From positions 1 through 64,000 of the forward strand of contig NZ_CFGI01000002.1 of NCBI RefSeq assembly GCF_001347015.1: 64,000 nucleotides of DNA, given 5' to 3'. This document shows positions 19,790-28,936 of the stretch, piece after piece. The DNA comes from Streptococcus pneumoniae. GTDB taxonomy: Bacteria > Bacillota > Bacilli > Lactobacillales > Streptococcaceae. Both the position numbers and the translations under genes were made by a program. The notes under the pieces were generated by a model that worked only from the letters and a program-made list of their open reading frames with translations, ran no database searches and was not told the DNA's origin. The stretch's first letter is position 1. Every line of letters begins with the position of its first letter.

Positions 19790-20878
19790 TCAGTCTTCCG
19801 TAGATAGATAATCTAAAATATATTTTTGGACTTTTTCAAACATTTGTAAATTTTTCCACTGTAATACCAGTGTATCTCTTGAAGTGTAATGATTTAATGT
19901 TATACCTGAAAATTTCAGTTGCTCACCATCTTGGATATCTTTAATTTCTGTAATTTTCCAATCATTTTTCAGATTTTTAATTAGCCTACTTGTAGTTGTC
20001 ATAGATAACTTCCGAATCGTAAAATTACCATTTTTTAGCTCTACAGTACAAGCCTTATTCTCGCTAATCTGCCAATTTTCCTCTCTATAGCTGTCAACAA
20101 AAAACTTTCTATGTGTTCGAAACTTATAACCATTCTTATAAAAATCTGTATAATCATTTTTAGATTTTTCTAAATCAAAACCAAAATCAAAATTTGGAAT
20201 AAAATAGTGAGCAAACCCATCTTGTGACGAAATTGGCACATAAAATATCTCAGTTCCAATAGGATATTTGTCATCTGAATTTCTAAAGACGACTTTTACT
20301 TCATAATAGACTGACTCACCAATTTCCAATAGCTGATATACTTTTTCTTCAACTTCTGCTTGCGCCTTATTTGCCATCGAAAATTGTGTAAAAAGATTAT
20401 TATCACAAGAATCTATAGAAGATTTAGACCATTTTTCTTGGGTATCCTGATGCTCAGTATCTAAAATTTTATATCCAAGAACAAATTTATGAAATTGCCT
20501 TGCAAAGATATGTCCTCTATGAAAATACCAATTATCACCGCTACCTTTAGGGACATTTCCTTTCGGAAAACCCTCTGGAGTTTTATTTAATTTGCCTAAA
20601 TCTTCACTCTCAATGCTCTTCGATGTGGACCTTAAAATCGTTTCCCATCCCCTCCTAAAAGAATTAGTCTCACTATTTTTTTTATTATCGGTTCCAATTA
20701 GTTTAAAATAGCCTGTATTTTCCAATGTCATTTCAATCAAATTATTTGAATCGAACTGAAATTCTGGATAGAAAAATTTAATCTTATCAAGTCTATTGCT
20801 AAGATCTAGAAGATTGAGTAATTCTTCATCATTTTCTAATCCCAATCTGCCTAATATTTTCTGTTTGACATTCATCAT
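19790..20878 (-). CDS. DNA/RNA non-specific endonuclease-like protein, cytosolic
   Basis: The 362-residue protein contains a beta-beta-alpha metal nuclease core. HRGHIFARQF (120-129) corresponds to the DRGH motif of EndA/NucA-type nucleases. NLFTQFSMANKAQ (161-173) and EEKVYQLL follow, then YYEVKVVFRNSDDKYPIGTEI, as in this family. The first residue of the motif is His rather than Asp. There is no signal peptide or membrane segment, so it is not the secreted DNA-uptake nuclease. N-terminal (1-100) and C-terminal (240-362) regions are unrecognised. The gene is AT-rich, has an AAGGAG site, and sits between the RES pseudogene and the ANT-like gene, all co-directional. A defence or toxin role is inferred. 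Confidence 0.65.
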   Translation of the reverse strand: MMNVKQKILGRLGLENDEELLNLLDLSNRLDKIKFFYPEFQFDSNNLIEMTLENTGYFKLIGTDNKKNSETNSFRRGWETILRSTSKSIESEDLGKLNKTPEGFPKGNVPKGSGDNWYFHRGHIFARQFHKFVLGYKILDTEHQDTQEKWSKSSIDSCDNNLFTQFSMANKAQAEVEEKVYQLLEIGESVYYEVKVVFRNSDDKYPIGTEIFYVPISSQDGFAHYFIPNFDFGFDLEKSKNDYTDFYKNGYKFRTHRKFFVDSYREENWQISENKACTVELKNGNFTIRKLSMTTTSRLIKNLKNDWKITEIKDIQDGEQLKFSGITLNHYTSRDTLVLQWKNLQMFEKVQKYILDYLSTED

Positions 20879-21186
20879 ATTCTCCTTGCAAATATATCAC
20901 TGACAGTTTCTTAATCTCATCCACTAATTCTTCTAACAGATTTTCGTTATATTTTTTTCCAACTATAGAAACAATTACTATAATCATATAAATTACTTAA
21001 CGTCTCATATTTAGATATTCATAGAAATTTATTGTAGTATAATTTACAATAAAACATACACTATTAAAAGTACACCTGTCAATTTTTTCTCTATACATTC
21101 CGAGGCAGTCTTTGTAATTTTTTAATAAATTATTATTTAAGTATTGAATAGTAACAATTACCATTATTATCCAATTTTATTTTTTA
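20879..21186. other. AT-rich gap without a convincing gene
   Basis: About 310 bases between the nuclease and RES genes. It holds a 52-codon minus-strand reading frame (20829-20987) overlapping the nuclease start but lacking a ribosome binding site. I see no terminator or repeat. Confidence 0.5.
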
Positions 21187-22430
21187 TCAAAAACCATTAT
21201 ATGTAATTTCTAGTTTATCTATTATCTCTAAATCTTCATCTTCCTTAACATTAAAAATGGCATAATTTATATACTCTCCACTTTTAACTGATTTATAAAC
21301 TATGCCATCATATCCAATTTTGGAACAGATTGCTGACACTATATTACAAATAATGTAATGTTTTTTATCACAGTTTCAGAAAAATCGTTGTCTTTTTCAC
21401 TGATTAATCCATTAAATCCCTCGTCTTTCCCAAATATATAGTTTATTGGAAATAGATTCAGTATTCTATTGCTAATGATTTTAACTAATATTCGCTTCTT
21501 TTTATCTGTATCATCTTCCTTTATCGGAACCTCCTTTTCTAGTATACTCTTATCATTCGAACAATATAGAACACTTGTTCCGATATCATTAAATCTCCCT
21601 TGGTTTGCAAATGTCGCAGGTGGTGCCCATAAATCTTTTTTGTCTACTATTTTGTCTATATCTACTACTCTTGTTCTATATAGAATCCGATTTTTATTCA
21701 TCTTATATATAAATTTACCATCTTTAAACCACTTCTTTATCCTATTTTCTAGTTTACAAAAATGAGGATTTCTCGAAATATAAATTTTATTTTTTATATA
21801 ATCATTTTTTAAATCATTTAATTCCTCAAGAGAAAAGTTAAGTGCCATCAAACTAATTTCTTTCTGCAATTTCTCTCCATAAAACTTTTCTTCAAACTCA
21901 TCTAATTCATAATTTGTGTAAACTTCAGTATCCCAATTCAATACACCATAATCTTTTTTATCTTCGAAATTATTACCAGTTCCGTTTTTACAATTTCCGC
22001 AATGAATATTTTCAATAATTGACTCAAAATATTTAGACTCACTATCAATATTGAATTGCTCATTCAATAACTCTGACAATGTTATTGCAGAATCGACTTC
22101 AGTATCTATAGTTTCATCATCTTCAAAGTACTGCTTCATACTATAAGAAATATCTTTAATCTCTGAACATATTTCACATTGAATTACCATTGAATTTATT
22201 TCAGAAATTACATATTTCTGTACCTCATTTATGACATCCACTTTGTTAGGAAAATAACTTTCTCCACTAACTAAGTTTGTTCCACAACTTTCACAAGTAA
22301 TATCCTGAAAACATTTTTGTGAATACTCATCAAATAAAAAATTAATGATATTTTCTTTGGGACGCTCTCTTACAACATATTCTTCAATAGAAAGAATAAA
22401 ATTATACTCATCACAATTACAACATAACAT
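21187..22430 (-). pseudogene. RES-domain toxin-like gene, frameshifted near the 3' end
   Basis: The open frame (363 codons, stop at 21339) has an N-terminal region with CxxC pairs at 46/49, 85/88 and 144/147 plus Cys3/4/6. A RES domain follows: LYRTRVVD (250-257) and GRFNDIGTSVLYC (278-290). RES proteins are NAD+-degrading or ADP-ribosylating enzymes. The domain's C-terminal motif is missing from this frame but is present downstream in another frame as IGYDGIVYKS...YINYAIF, ending at 21187. A small indel near 21340-21380 therefore splits the gene. The N-terminus resembles proteins called HEPN/RES N-terminal, which I cannot confirm. It follows parE by 56 bases. Confidence 0.7.
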
Positions 22431-22486
22431 TTTAATTCTCCCAAATTTGCAAATACTAGAATTTTCTAATATTGAATTTGTTCATA

Positions 22487-24436
22487 TCAAAACACCATCT
22501 CCCCACTCTCCTCAAGCGTAAACTTGACATTATCCTCAATCCACTTACGTCGTGGTTCGACCTTGTCCCCCATGAGGACATTGACGCGGCGTTCGGCGCG
22601 AGCCAGATCTTCAATAGTGACACGGATAAGAGTACGAGTTTCTGGATTCATGGTTGTTTCCCAGAGTTGGTCCGCATTCATCTCACCAAGACCTTTGTAG
22701 CGTTGGAGGGTAGCGCCTTTACCGAAGTGCTTGCGGAGTTCTTCTAGCTCTCCATCTGTCCATGCATAGGCTACTTCTTCTTTCTTTCCTTTTCCTTTGG
22801 ACATCTTGTAAAGAGGCGGAAGGGCGATATAGACATGTCCTGCCTCGACTAGTGGACGCATGTAGCGATAAAAGAAGGTTAAGAGAAGAGTTTGAATGTG
22901 GGCACCGTCGGTATCCGCATCGGTCATGATAATGATCTTGTCATAGTTGGCATCTTCAAGGGAGAAGTCTGCCCCAACACCCGCACCGATAGTATAAATC
23001 ATGGTGTTGATTTCTTCATTTTTGAGGATATCCGCCATCTTGGCCTTGGCTGTGTTGATAACCTTACCACGAAGGGGCAAGATAGCCTGGAACTTACGGT
23101 CACGGCCTTGCTTGGCAGAGCCACCGGCAGAGTCCCCCTCGACTAGATAGAGTTCATTTTTGGCAGGATTCTTAGACTGGGCTGGGGTCAATTTCCCAGA
23201 CAACAAGCCCTTGTCTTTTTTATTTTTCTTACCATTTCGGCTCTCATCACGCGCCTTGCGGGCCGCCTCACGGGCATCACGAGCCTTGATAGCCTTGCGA
23301 ATGAGATTGGAAGCCAATTCCCCATTTTCCATAAGGAAGAAGGTTAACTTATCCGCCACAATTCCATCCACAACTGGGCGAGCTAGTGGACTTCCTAGTT
23401 TGTCCTTAGTCTGGCCTTCAAACTGAAGGTGTTCTTCAGGAACCAAGATAGAAAGAACGGCTGCTAGTCCCTCACGATAGTCTGAACCTTCAAGGTTTTT
23501 ATCTTTTTCCTTAAGAAGACCTGTCTTACGCGCGTAGTCGTTCATAACCTTGGTAATGGCAGACTTGAGACCTGTCTCGTGCGTTCCACCGTCCTTGGTG
23601 CGAACGTTATTGACAAAGGACAGAATATTATCTGCAAATCCGTCATTATACTGAAGCGCAACTTCCACTTGAAAACCATTGTCTTCCCCTTCAAAGTAAA
23701 GAACTGGCGTCAAGGTTTCCTTGTCTTCGTTCAGATAAGAAACAAAGTCTTGTACCCCATTCTCATAGTGGAATTCAATCGCTTCATCTGTTCGCTTATC
23801 TGTCAGAGACAAGGTCACATTTTTCAAGAGAAAGGCTGATTCATTGAGACGTTCTGAAATGGTATTGTACTTGAAGTCTGTCGTAGAAAAGATAGTCGCA
23901 TCCGGCATGAAGGTAACCTTGGTACCTGTTTTAGACTTGGGTGCTGTACCGATTTTCTTCAAAGTCGTAACAGGTTTGCCACCATTTTCAAAACGTTGCT
24001 TGTAGACTGCACCATCACGGGTAATATCAACTTCCAACCAGCTAGAAAGGGCATTAACAACGGAAGAACCCACCCCGTGGAGACCACCAGAAGTCTTGTA
24101 GCCTCCTTGACCGAATTTCCCTCCGGCGTGGAGAATAGTGAAGATCACCTCAACGGTTGGAATACCCATAGCGTGCATACCTGTCGGCATCCCACGTCCA
24201 TGGTCTTGAACCGTTAAACTGCCATCTTTATTGATGGTCACATCAATACGGTCACCAAATCCAGACAAGGCTTCATCGACAGCATTGTCGACGATTTCCC
24301 AGACTAGGTGGTGGAGACCAGCACCATCGGTCGATCCGATATACATCCCTGGACGTTTACGGACGGCATCCAACCCTTCTAGCACCTGTATGGCATCATC
24401 ATTATAATTGTTAATATTGATTTCCTTTTTTGACAC
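22487..24436 (-). CDS. parE: DNA topoisomerase IV subunit B
   Basis: ParE is the ATPase subunit of topoisomerase IV. The 649-residue GHKL protein shows VWEIVDNAVDEAL (ATP/Mg site), GGLHGVGSSVVNALS, and the TOPRIM motifs ELYLVEGDSAGGSAKQGRDR and IIMTDADTDGAHI. The segments around the quinolone-resistance region look unmutated. In pneumococcus parE and parC are separated by a few hundred bases; here 4.6 kb of accessory genes intervene in the same direction. It is divergent from plsY. Confidence 0.97.
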   Translation of the reverse strand: MSKKEININNYNDDAIQVLEGLDAVRKRPGMYIGSTDGAGLHHLVWEIVDNAVDEALSGFGDRIDVTINKDGSLTVQDHGRGMPTGMHAMGIPTVEVIFTILHAGGKFGQGGYKTSGGLHGVGSSVVNALSSWLEVDITRDGAVYKQRFENGGKPVTTLKKIGTAPKSKTGTKVTFMPDATIFSTTDFKYNTISERLNESAFLLKNVTLSLTDKRTDEAIEFHYENGVQDFVSYLNEDKETLTPVLYFEGEDNGFQVEVALQYNDGFADNILSFVNNVRTKDGGTHETGLKSAITKVMNDYARKTGLLKEKDKNLEGSDYREGLAAVLSILVPEEHLQFEGQTKDKLGSPLARPVVDGIVADKLTFFLMENGELASNLIRKAIKARDAREAARKARDESRNGKKNKKDKGLLSGKLTPAQSKNPAKNELYLVEGDSAGGSAKQGRDRKFQAILPLRGKVINTAKAKMADILKNEEINTMIYTIGAGVGADFSLEDANYDKIIIMTDADTDGAHIQTLLLTFFYRYMRPLVEAGHVYIALPPLYKMSKGKGKKEEVAYAWTDGELEELRKHFGKGATLQRYKGLGEMNADQLWETTMNPETRTLIRVTIEDLARAERRVNVLMGDKVEPRRKWIEDNVKFTLEESGEMVF

Positions 24437-24556
24437 AAGGAACCTCCTATTCGTTCATCTTTACTATTCTACAGGTTTTCCAAGGATTTTGCAAAATTTT
24501 TCTTTCTCCGGTGTAACAATTTCAGCAGAGATTCTCTGCCTTTCTTTCCCAATTCA

Positions 24557-24565
24557 TGATATAAT
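24557..24565 (+). promoter_or_regulatory. Extended -10 promoter of plsY
   Basis: TGATATAAT is an extended -10 element whose last base lies only 6 bases before the plsY ATG. The -35 position (TGCCTT) is weak. The expected transcription start coincides with the start codon. Confidence 0.55.
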
Positions 24566-24571
24566 AGGAGT

Positions 24572-25213
24572 ATGATTACAATAGTTTTATTAATCCTAGC
24601 CTATCTGCTGGGTTCGATTCCGTCTGGTCTCTGGATTGGACAAGTATTCTTTCAAATCAATCTGCGCGAGCATGGTTCTGGAAATACTGGAACAACCAAT
24701 ACTTTCCGCATTTTAGGTAAGAAGGCTGGTATGGCGACCTTTGTCATTGACTTTTTCAAAGGAACCCTAGCAACACTTCTTCCAATTATGTTTCATCTAC
24801 AAGGCGTTTCGCCTCTCGTCTTTGGACTTTTGGCTGTTATTGGCCATACCTTCCCTATCTTTGCAGGATTTAAAGGTGGTAAGGCTGTCGCAACCAGTGC
24901 AGGTGTGATTTTCGGATTTGCGCCTGTCTTCTGTTTCTACCTTGCAGTTGTTTTTTTTGGAACCCTCTATCTTGGTAGTATGATTTCACTATCTAGTGTC
25001 ACAGCATCTATCGCGGCTGTCATCGGAGTTCTACTCTTTCCACTTTTTGGTTTTATCCTGAGTCACTATGACCCTCTCTTCATCGCTATTATCCTAGCAC
25101 TTGCTAGTTTAATCATCGTTCGACATAAGGACAATATCACACGCATCAAAAATAAGACTGAAAATCTTGTCCCTTGGGGATTGAACCTAACCCATCAACA
25201 TCCTAAAAAATAA
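24572..25213 (+). CDS. plsY: Glycerol-3-phosphate acyltransferase PlsY
   Basis: PlsY transfers the acyl group of acyl-phosphate to glycerol-3-phosphate, the first step of phospholipid synthesis. The 213-residue membrane protein has about five transmembrane helices and the three active-site loops: GSIPSGLW near the N-terminus, [15 protein letters not shown], and [14 protein letters not shown]. The start at 24572 is the family start. AGGAG ends one base before the ATG, which is too close to work as a normal ribosome binding site; translation may be leaderless. It is divergent from parE. Confidence 0.95.
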   Translation: MITIVLLILAYLLGSIPSGLWIGQVFFQINLREHGSGNTGTTNTFRILGKKAGMATFVIDFFKGTLATLLPIMFHLQGVSPLVFGLLAVIGHTFPIFAGFKGGKAVATSAGVIFGFAPVFCFYLAVVFFGTLYLGSMISLSSVTASIAAVIGVLLFPLFGFILSHYDPLFIAIILALASLIIVRHKDNITRIKNKTENLVPWGLNLTHQHPKK

Positions 25214-25241
25214 AACGCCAGTTCTGAACTGACGTTTTTTT
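25212..25241. terminator. Bidirectional terminator between plsY and the nucleoside transporter genes
   Basis: AAAACGCCAGTTC/GAACTGACGTTTT forms a strong hairpin with A/T runs on both sides, between two convergent genes. Confidence 0.85.
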
Positions 25242-25247
25242 GTATGC

Positions 25248-26204
25248 TTATTTTGATTTGATGTAGTTGATACCATCTGCTTTTGGTGCGACTGCTTTTC
25301 CAAAGAAGGCTGCTAAGACAAGAATTGTCAAAATATAAGGTGCAATTTGAAGATAAACCGCTGGCACTCCTTGTAGGAACGGCAATTGAGAACCGATAAC
25401 AGCCAAACTTTGTGAAAGTCCAAAGAAGAGACTAGAAAGCATAGCACCGATTGGATTCCATTTCCCAAAGATCATCGCAGCAAGGGCGATAAATCCAGGT
25501 CCAACAATAGTTGTCACTGAGAAGTTAACTGAGATTGATTGCGCATAAATCGCTCCGCCAATTCCACCTAGAAAACCTGAAATAATAATCCCTAAATATC
25601 TCATCTTGTAGACGTTGATTCCCAAGGTATCCGCTGCTTGAGGATGTTCACCGACAGAGCGGAGACGAAGACCAAATTGAGTCTTAAAGAGAATAAACCA
25701 AGCAAGGAATGAGAAGGCAATCGCCAGATAACCAAGTAGACTAGTTGACTTGAAGAAGATATCACCAATCACTGGGATATTTGCCAAGACTGGGAAATCA
25801 AAGCGTCCAAAAGTTTGACTTAGGTTGTCGGTTTGTCCTTTGTTATAAAGAACTTTAACTAAGAAAACAGCCAAGGCAGGCGCCATCAAGTTCAATACCG
25901 TACCGCTGACAACATGGTCTGCACGGAAATGAACCGTCGCTGCTGCGTGGATGATAGAGAAAACACTACCAACCAATCCTGCTACAAGCAAGGATAGCCA
26001 TGGAGTTGCTGCTCCAAATTGTTCTGCAAATTCAAGGTTAAAGACAACTCCAGAAAAGGCACCCATAACCATAATTCCTTCAAGGCCAACGTTTACCACA
26101 CCACCACGTTCAGAGAAAACACCACCGATACTTGTAAAGATGAGAGGTGCTGAGTAAATCAGCATAGAAGACACCAAGAGGGGGAGCAAGGTTATAATAG
26201 ACAT
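25248..26204 (-). CDS. Nucleoside ABC transporter permease (NupC type)
   Basis: One of two permeases of a BMP-type nucleoside importer. The 318-residue protein is of the BPD_transp_2 (ribose/branched-chain amino acid) class with about eight to ten hydrophobic helices. It has the coupling motif TLGINVYKMRYLGIIISGFLGGIGGAIY, shortened here to its key residues Gly, Ile and Arg. It starts two bases after the other permease gene ends and is the last gene of the pnrA operon, before a terminator. Confidence 0.9.
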   Translation of the reverse strand: MSIITLLPLLVSSMLIYSAPLIFTSIGGVFSERGGVVNVGLEGIMVMGAFSGVVFNLEFAEQFGAATPWLSLLVAGLVGSVFSIIHAAATVHFRADHVVSGTVLNLMAPALAVFLVKVLYNKGQTDNLSQTFGRFDFPVLANIPVIGDIFFKSTSLLGYLAIAFSFLAWFILFKTQFGLRLRSVGEHPQAADTLGINVYKMRYLGIIISGFLGGIGGAIYAQSISVNFSVTTIVGPGFIALAAMIFGKWNPIGAMLSSLFFGLSQSLAVIGSQLPFLQGVPAVYLQIAPYILTILVLAAFFGKAVAPKADGINYIKSK

Positions 26205-26206
26205 CT

Positions 26207-27265
26207 TTACTTACCTCCTTTAACTTGTTTTTTCGGTTTGACAAAGCGTTCGATAAGGTAATGAACACTGACAAAGAAGATAATAGACGCTGTTACAATG
26301 CTGACAAGCTCAGATGGTACCTGCGCCGCATTCATACCAGGAGCCCCAACTTGGAGAACGCCAAATAGGAAGGCTGCAAAAAGTATACCAATTGGTGAGT
26401 TGGCCGCAAGCAAACTAACCGCCATTCCGTTAAATCCGATAGCTAATGACGAACCTTGAACATAGACGTTCTGGAAGGTTCCCAAACCTTCAACAGCTCC
26501 ACCAAGACCTGCCAAGGCACCTGAAATAATCATAGATAGGATAATAGTCCGCTTGGCAGAAATACCAGCATATTCTGAAGCATGTGGATTAAGACCAACT
26601 GCACGGATTTCAAAACCAAGAGTTGTTTTCTTGAGCATGAACCAAATAACTGCAACGGCAATGATGGCAAAGAAAATACCAATATTCATCCGTGAGTTAC
26701 CAGTCAACTCAGCCAACCAAGGTGTCTGATAGGTTGCATTAGCCCCAACACGAATGGTCGAATCTGTACTTTGCATGAAGTCTTTAGGGAAAGCATGGAT
26801 AAAGGCATTCCCTACATACAAGACAATGTAGTTCATCATGATGGTTACAATAACCTCTGACGTCCCTAGATAGGCCCTAAGAATACCTGGAATCGCTCCG
26901 ACAATCCCACCAGCAATCAAGGCAATCACGATGGTTGCTAGAATCATCAAGGGACGGGGCATATCTGGATGCGACAGGGCAAACCAACCACTGAGAATCC
27001 AACCTGCCAAAGCCTGACCAGGAAGTCCGACGTTAAAGAAACCAGCTCGACTGGCAACGGCAAAACCAAGACCAATCAAGACCAGAGGACCCATAGCACG
27101 GAAGATTTCTCCAATCCCACGCAGACTGCCAAAGGCTGTATAGAACAATTCTTCGTAGCCCCAAATAGCATCATAACCGAAGATCCACATGACAATGGCT
27201 CCGAGTAAAATTCCTAGGAATACAGAAATCAAGGGAACCGAAATTTGTTGTAATTTTTTAGACAT
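26207..27265 (-). CDS. Nucleoside ABC transporter permease (NupB type)
   Basis: Partner permease, 352 residues, with the same BPD_transp_2 fold and a coupling segment AVGLNPHASEYAGIS. I start at ATG 27265 (MSKKLQQISVPLI), which overlaps the last codons of the ATPase gene. A longer frame to 27292 exists but loses this coupling. The ATPase, this gene and the following permease form a compact transporter set typical of Lactobacillales NupABC. Confidence 0.9.
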   Translation of the reverse strand: MSKKLQQISVPLISVFLGILLGAIVMWIFGYDAIWGYEELFYTAFGSLRGIGEIFRAMGPLVLIGLGFAVASRAGFFNVGLPGQALAGWILSGWFALSHPDMPRPLMILATIVIALIAGGIVGAIPGILRAYLGTSEVIVTIMMNYIVLYVGNAFIHAFPKDFMQSTDSTIRVGANATYQTPWLAELTGNSRMNIGIFFAIIAVAVIWFMLKKTTLGFEIRAVGLNPHASEYAGISAKRTIILSMIISGALAGLGGAVEGLGTFQNVYVQGSSLAIGFNGMAVSLLAANSPIGILFAAFLFGVLQVGAPGMNAAQVPSELVSIVTASIIFFVSVHYLIERFVKPKKQVKGGK

Positions 27266-28793
27266 CACTCTTCTCCTTTCCCAAGTTTCCACCAGCCATC
27301 AAGACACCAAGTTCTTGTTTATTGGTTGTTTCTGGTGATACAATACCTTGAATCTTACCATCGTGGATAACGGCAATACGGTCTGAGACGTTTAAAATCT
27401 CATCCAATTCAAAGCTGACAACAAGGACAGCCTTGCCATTATCACGCTCTTCAATCAAGCGTTTGTGGATATACTCAATGGCACCGACATCCAACCCACG
27501 AGTTGGCTGGCTAACGATAAGGAGATCAGGATCTCGATCAATTTCACGAGCAATAATTGCTTTTTGTTGATTTCCTCCTGAGAGTGCAGCTGCAGGAACT
27601 AATTCACTGGCAGCGCGAACATCAAACTCTTCCATCAGCTTTTTAGCATAAGAAGTAATATTTGAATAATTCAAAATTCCATTTTTACTATGTGGTTCTT
27701 TATAGTAGGTTTGAAGGGCAATATTTTCAGATATCATCATTTCCAAAATCAAGCCATCACGGTGACGGTCTTCTGGAACGTGCCCAACACTTAGTTCTGT
27801 AATCTGACGTGGGTGCAAGCCTACAATTGAATCTCCTTTTAGCTCAATGCTACCAGATTCAACCTTACGAAGACCTGTAATGGCTTGAATCAGTTCAGAC
27901 TGACCATTTCCATCAATCCCCGCAATACCAACAATCTCTCCAGCACGAACATCCAAGGACAGATTTTTAACAGCTGGAACACCACGGTTTTCATTGACCA
28001 CCAAATCTTTGATAGACAAAACCACTTCTTTTGGTTTAGAGGCTTGCTTCTCTGTTTTAAAGGAAACAGAACGTCCTACCATCATTTCCGCCAAATCAGC
28101 ATTGGTAGCCCCTGCAATTTCAACGGTTTCAATTGATTTCCCACGACGGATAACTGTAACACGGTCAGAAACTGCTCGAATTTCATCCAATTTGTGGGTA
28201 ATCAAGATAATTGATTTTCCTTCTTTGACAAGATTTTTCATAATAGCCATCAACTCATCAATTTCTGATGGAGTCAAAACAGCCGTTGGTTCGTCAAAGA
28301 TAAGGATATCAGCCCCCCGATAAAGTGTTTTTAAAATTTCTACACGTTGTTGGGCTCCAACTGAGATATCTGCTACCTTGGCAGAAGGGTCAACAGCTAA
28401 GCCATAACGTTCAGAAAGAGCCTTGATTTCTTTGCTAGCTCCAGCGATATCTAGCACACCATTTTTAGTCAATTCACTACCTAAAATGATGTTTTCAGCC
28501 ACTGTGAAGGCTTCAACCAACATAAAGTGCTGGTGAACCATCCCGATTCCCAAGCTAGCTGCTTTAGATGGGGAGTCGAGATTGACAACTTGACCGTTGA
28601 CCGCAATTTCACCACTAGTTGGTTCAAGAAGGCCTGCTAACATGTTCATTAGCGTGGACTTACCAGCCCCATTTTCTCCTAAAAGTGCATGAATTTCACC
28701 TTTTCGTAGGTGCAAGTTGATTTTGTCGTTGGCAACAAATCCACCAAACACCTTGGTAATATCACGCATCTCAATGACATTTTCGTGTGCCAT
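27258..28793 (-). CDS. Nucleoside ABC transporter ATP-binding protein (NupA type)
   Basis: The 511-residue protein is a fused pair of ABC ATPase domains of the sugar/nucleoside class (RbsA/XylG-like). The first has Walker A LGENGAGKST, signature ISVGAQQRVEI and Walker B LIFDEPTAVLTP. The second has a non-canonical A loop (GIAGIDGNGQSEL), signature LSGGNQQKAIIAR and VSQPTRGLDVG. It energises uptake of nucleosides bound by PnrA. A terminator-like hairpin separates it from pnrA upstream. Confidence 0.92.
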   Translation of the reverse strand: MAHENVIEMRDITKVFGGFVANDKINLHLRKGEIHALLGENGAGKSTLMNMLAGLLEPTSGEIAVNGQVVNLDSPSKAASLGIGMVHQHFMLVEAFTVAENIILGSELTKNGVLDIAGASKEIKALSERYGLAVDPSAKVADISVGAQQRVEILKTLYRGADILIFDEPTAVLTPSEIDELMAIMKNLVKEGKSIILITHKLDEIRAVSDRVTVIRRGKSIETVEIAGATNADLAEMMVGRSVSFKTEKQASKPKEVVLSIKDLVVNENRGVPAVKNLSLDVRAGEIVGIAGIDGNGQSELIQAITGLRKVESGSIELKGDSIVGLHPRQITELSVGHVPEDRHRDGLILEMMISENIALQTYYKEPHSKNGILNYSNITSYAKKLMEEFDVRAASELVPAAALSGGNQQKAIIAREIDRDPDLLIVSQPTRGLDVGAIEYIHKRLIEERDNGKAVLVVSFELDEILNVSDRIAVIHDGKIQGIVSPETTNKQELGVLMAGGNLGKEKSDV

Positions 28794-28890
28794 GTGCTCT
28801 TCCTTTCAGAGTCTTATTTTATTTCAATAAAACTTGCTAGTTTGTCTAGTAGCAAGCTTTACTGAGACAAAATGACTTTGTCTCAACTCT

Positions 28891-28914
28891 TAAAAAAGCG
28901 GCCCTTGGCCGCTT
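28891..28914 (-). terminator. Intra-operon terminator/attenuator between pnrA and the ABC genes
   Basis: AAGCGGCC-AAG-GGCCGCTT is followed by T residues on the minus strand, between the binding-protein gene and the ATPase gene. A second hairpin (TGAGACAAA/TTTGTCTCA) lies at 28862-28886. Partial termination would give more binding protein than transporter. Confidence 0.65.
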
Positions 28915-28936
28915 CCTAAGAAATGACTTCCATCCA

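Noticed and set aside
20829-20987. 52-codon minus-strand frame MIIVIVSIVGKKYNENLLEE overlapping the nuclease start
   Set aside because: Amino acid pattern is plausible, but there is no ribosome binding site and it overlaps the better-supported nuclease gene.
15416-24436. Fluoroquinolone-resistance mutations in parC or parE
   Set aside because: Ser79 and Asp83 of ParC and the visible ParE motifs are wild type.
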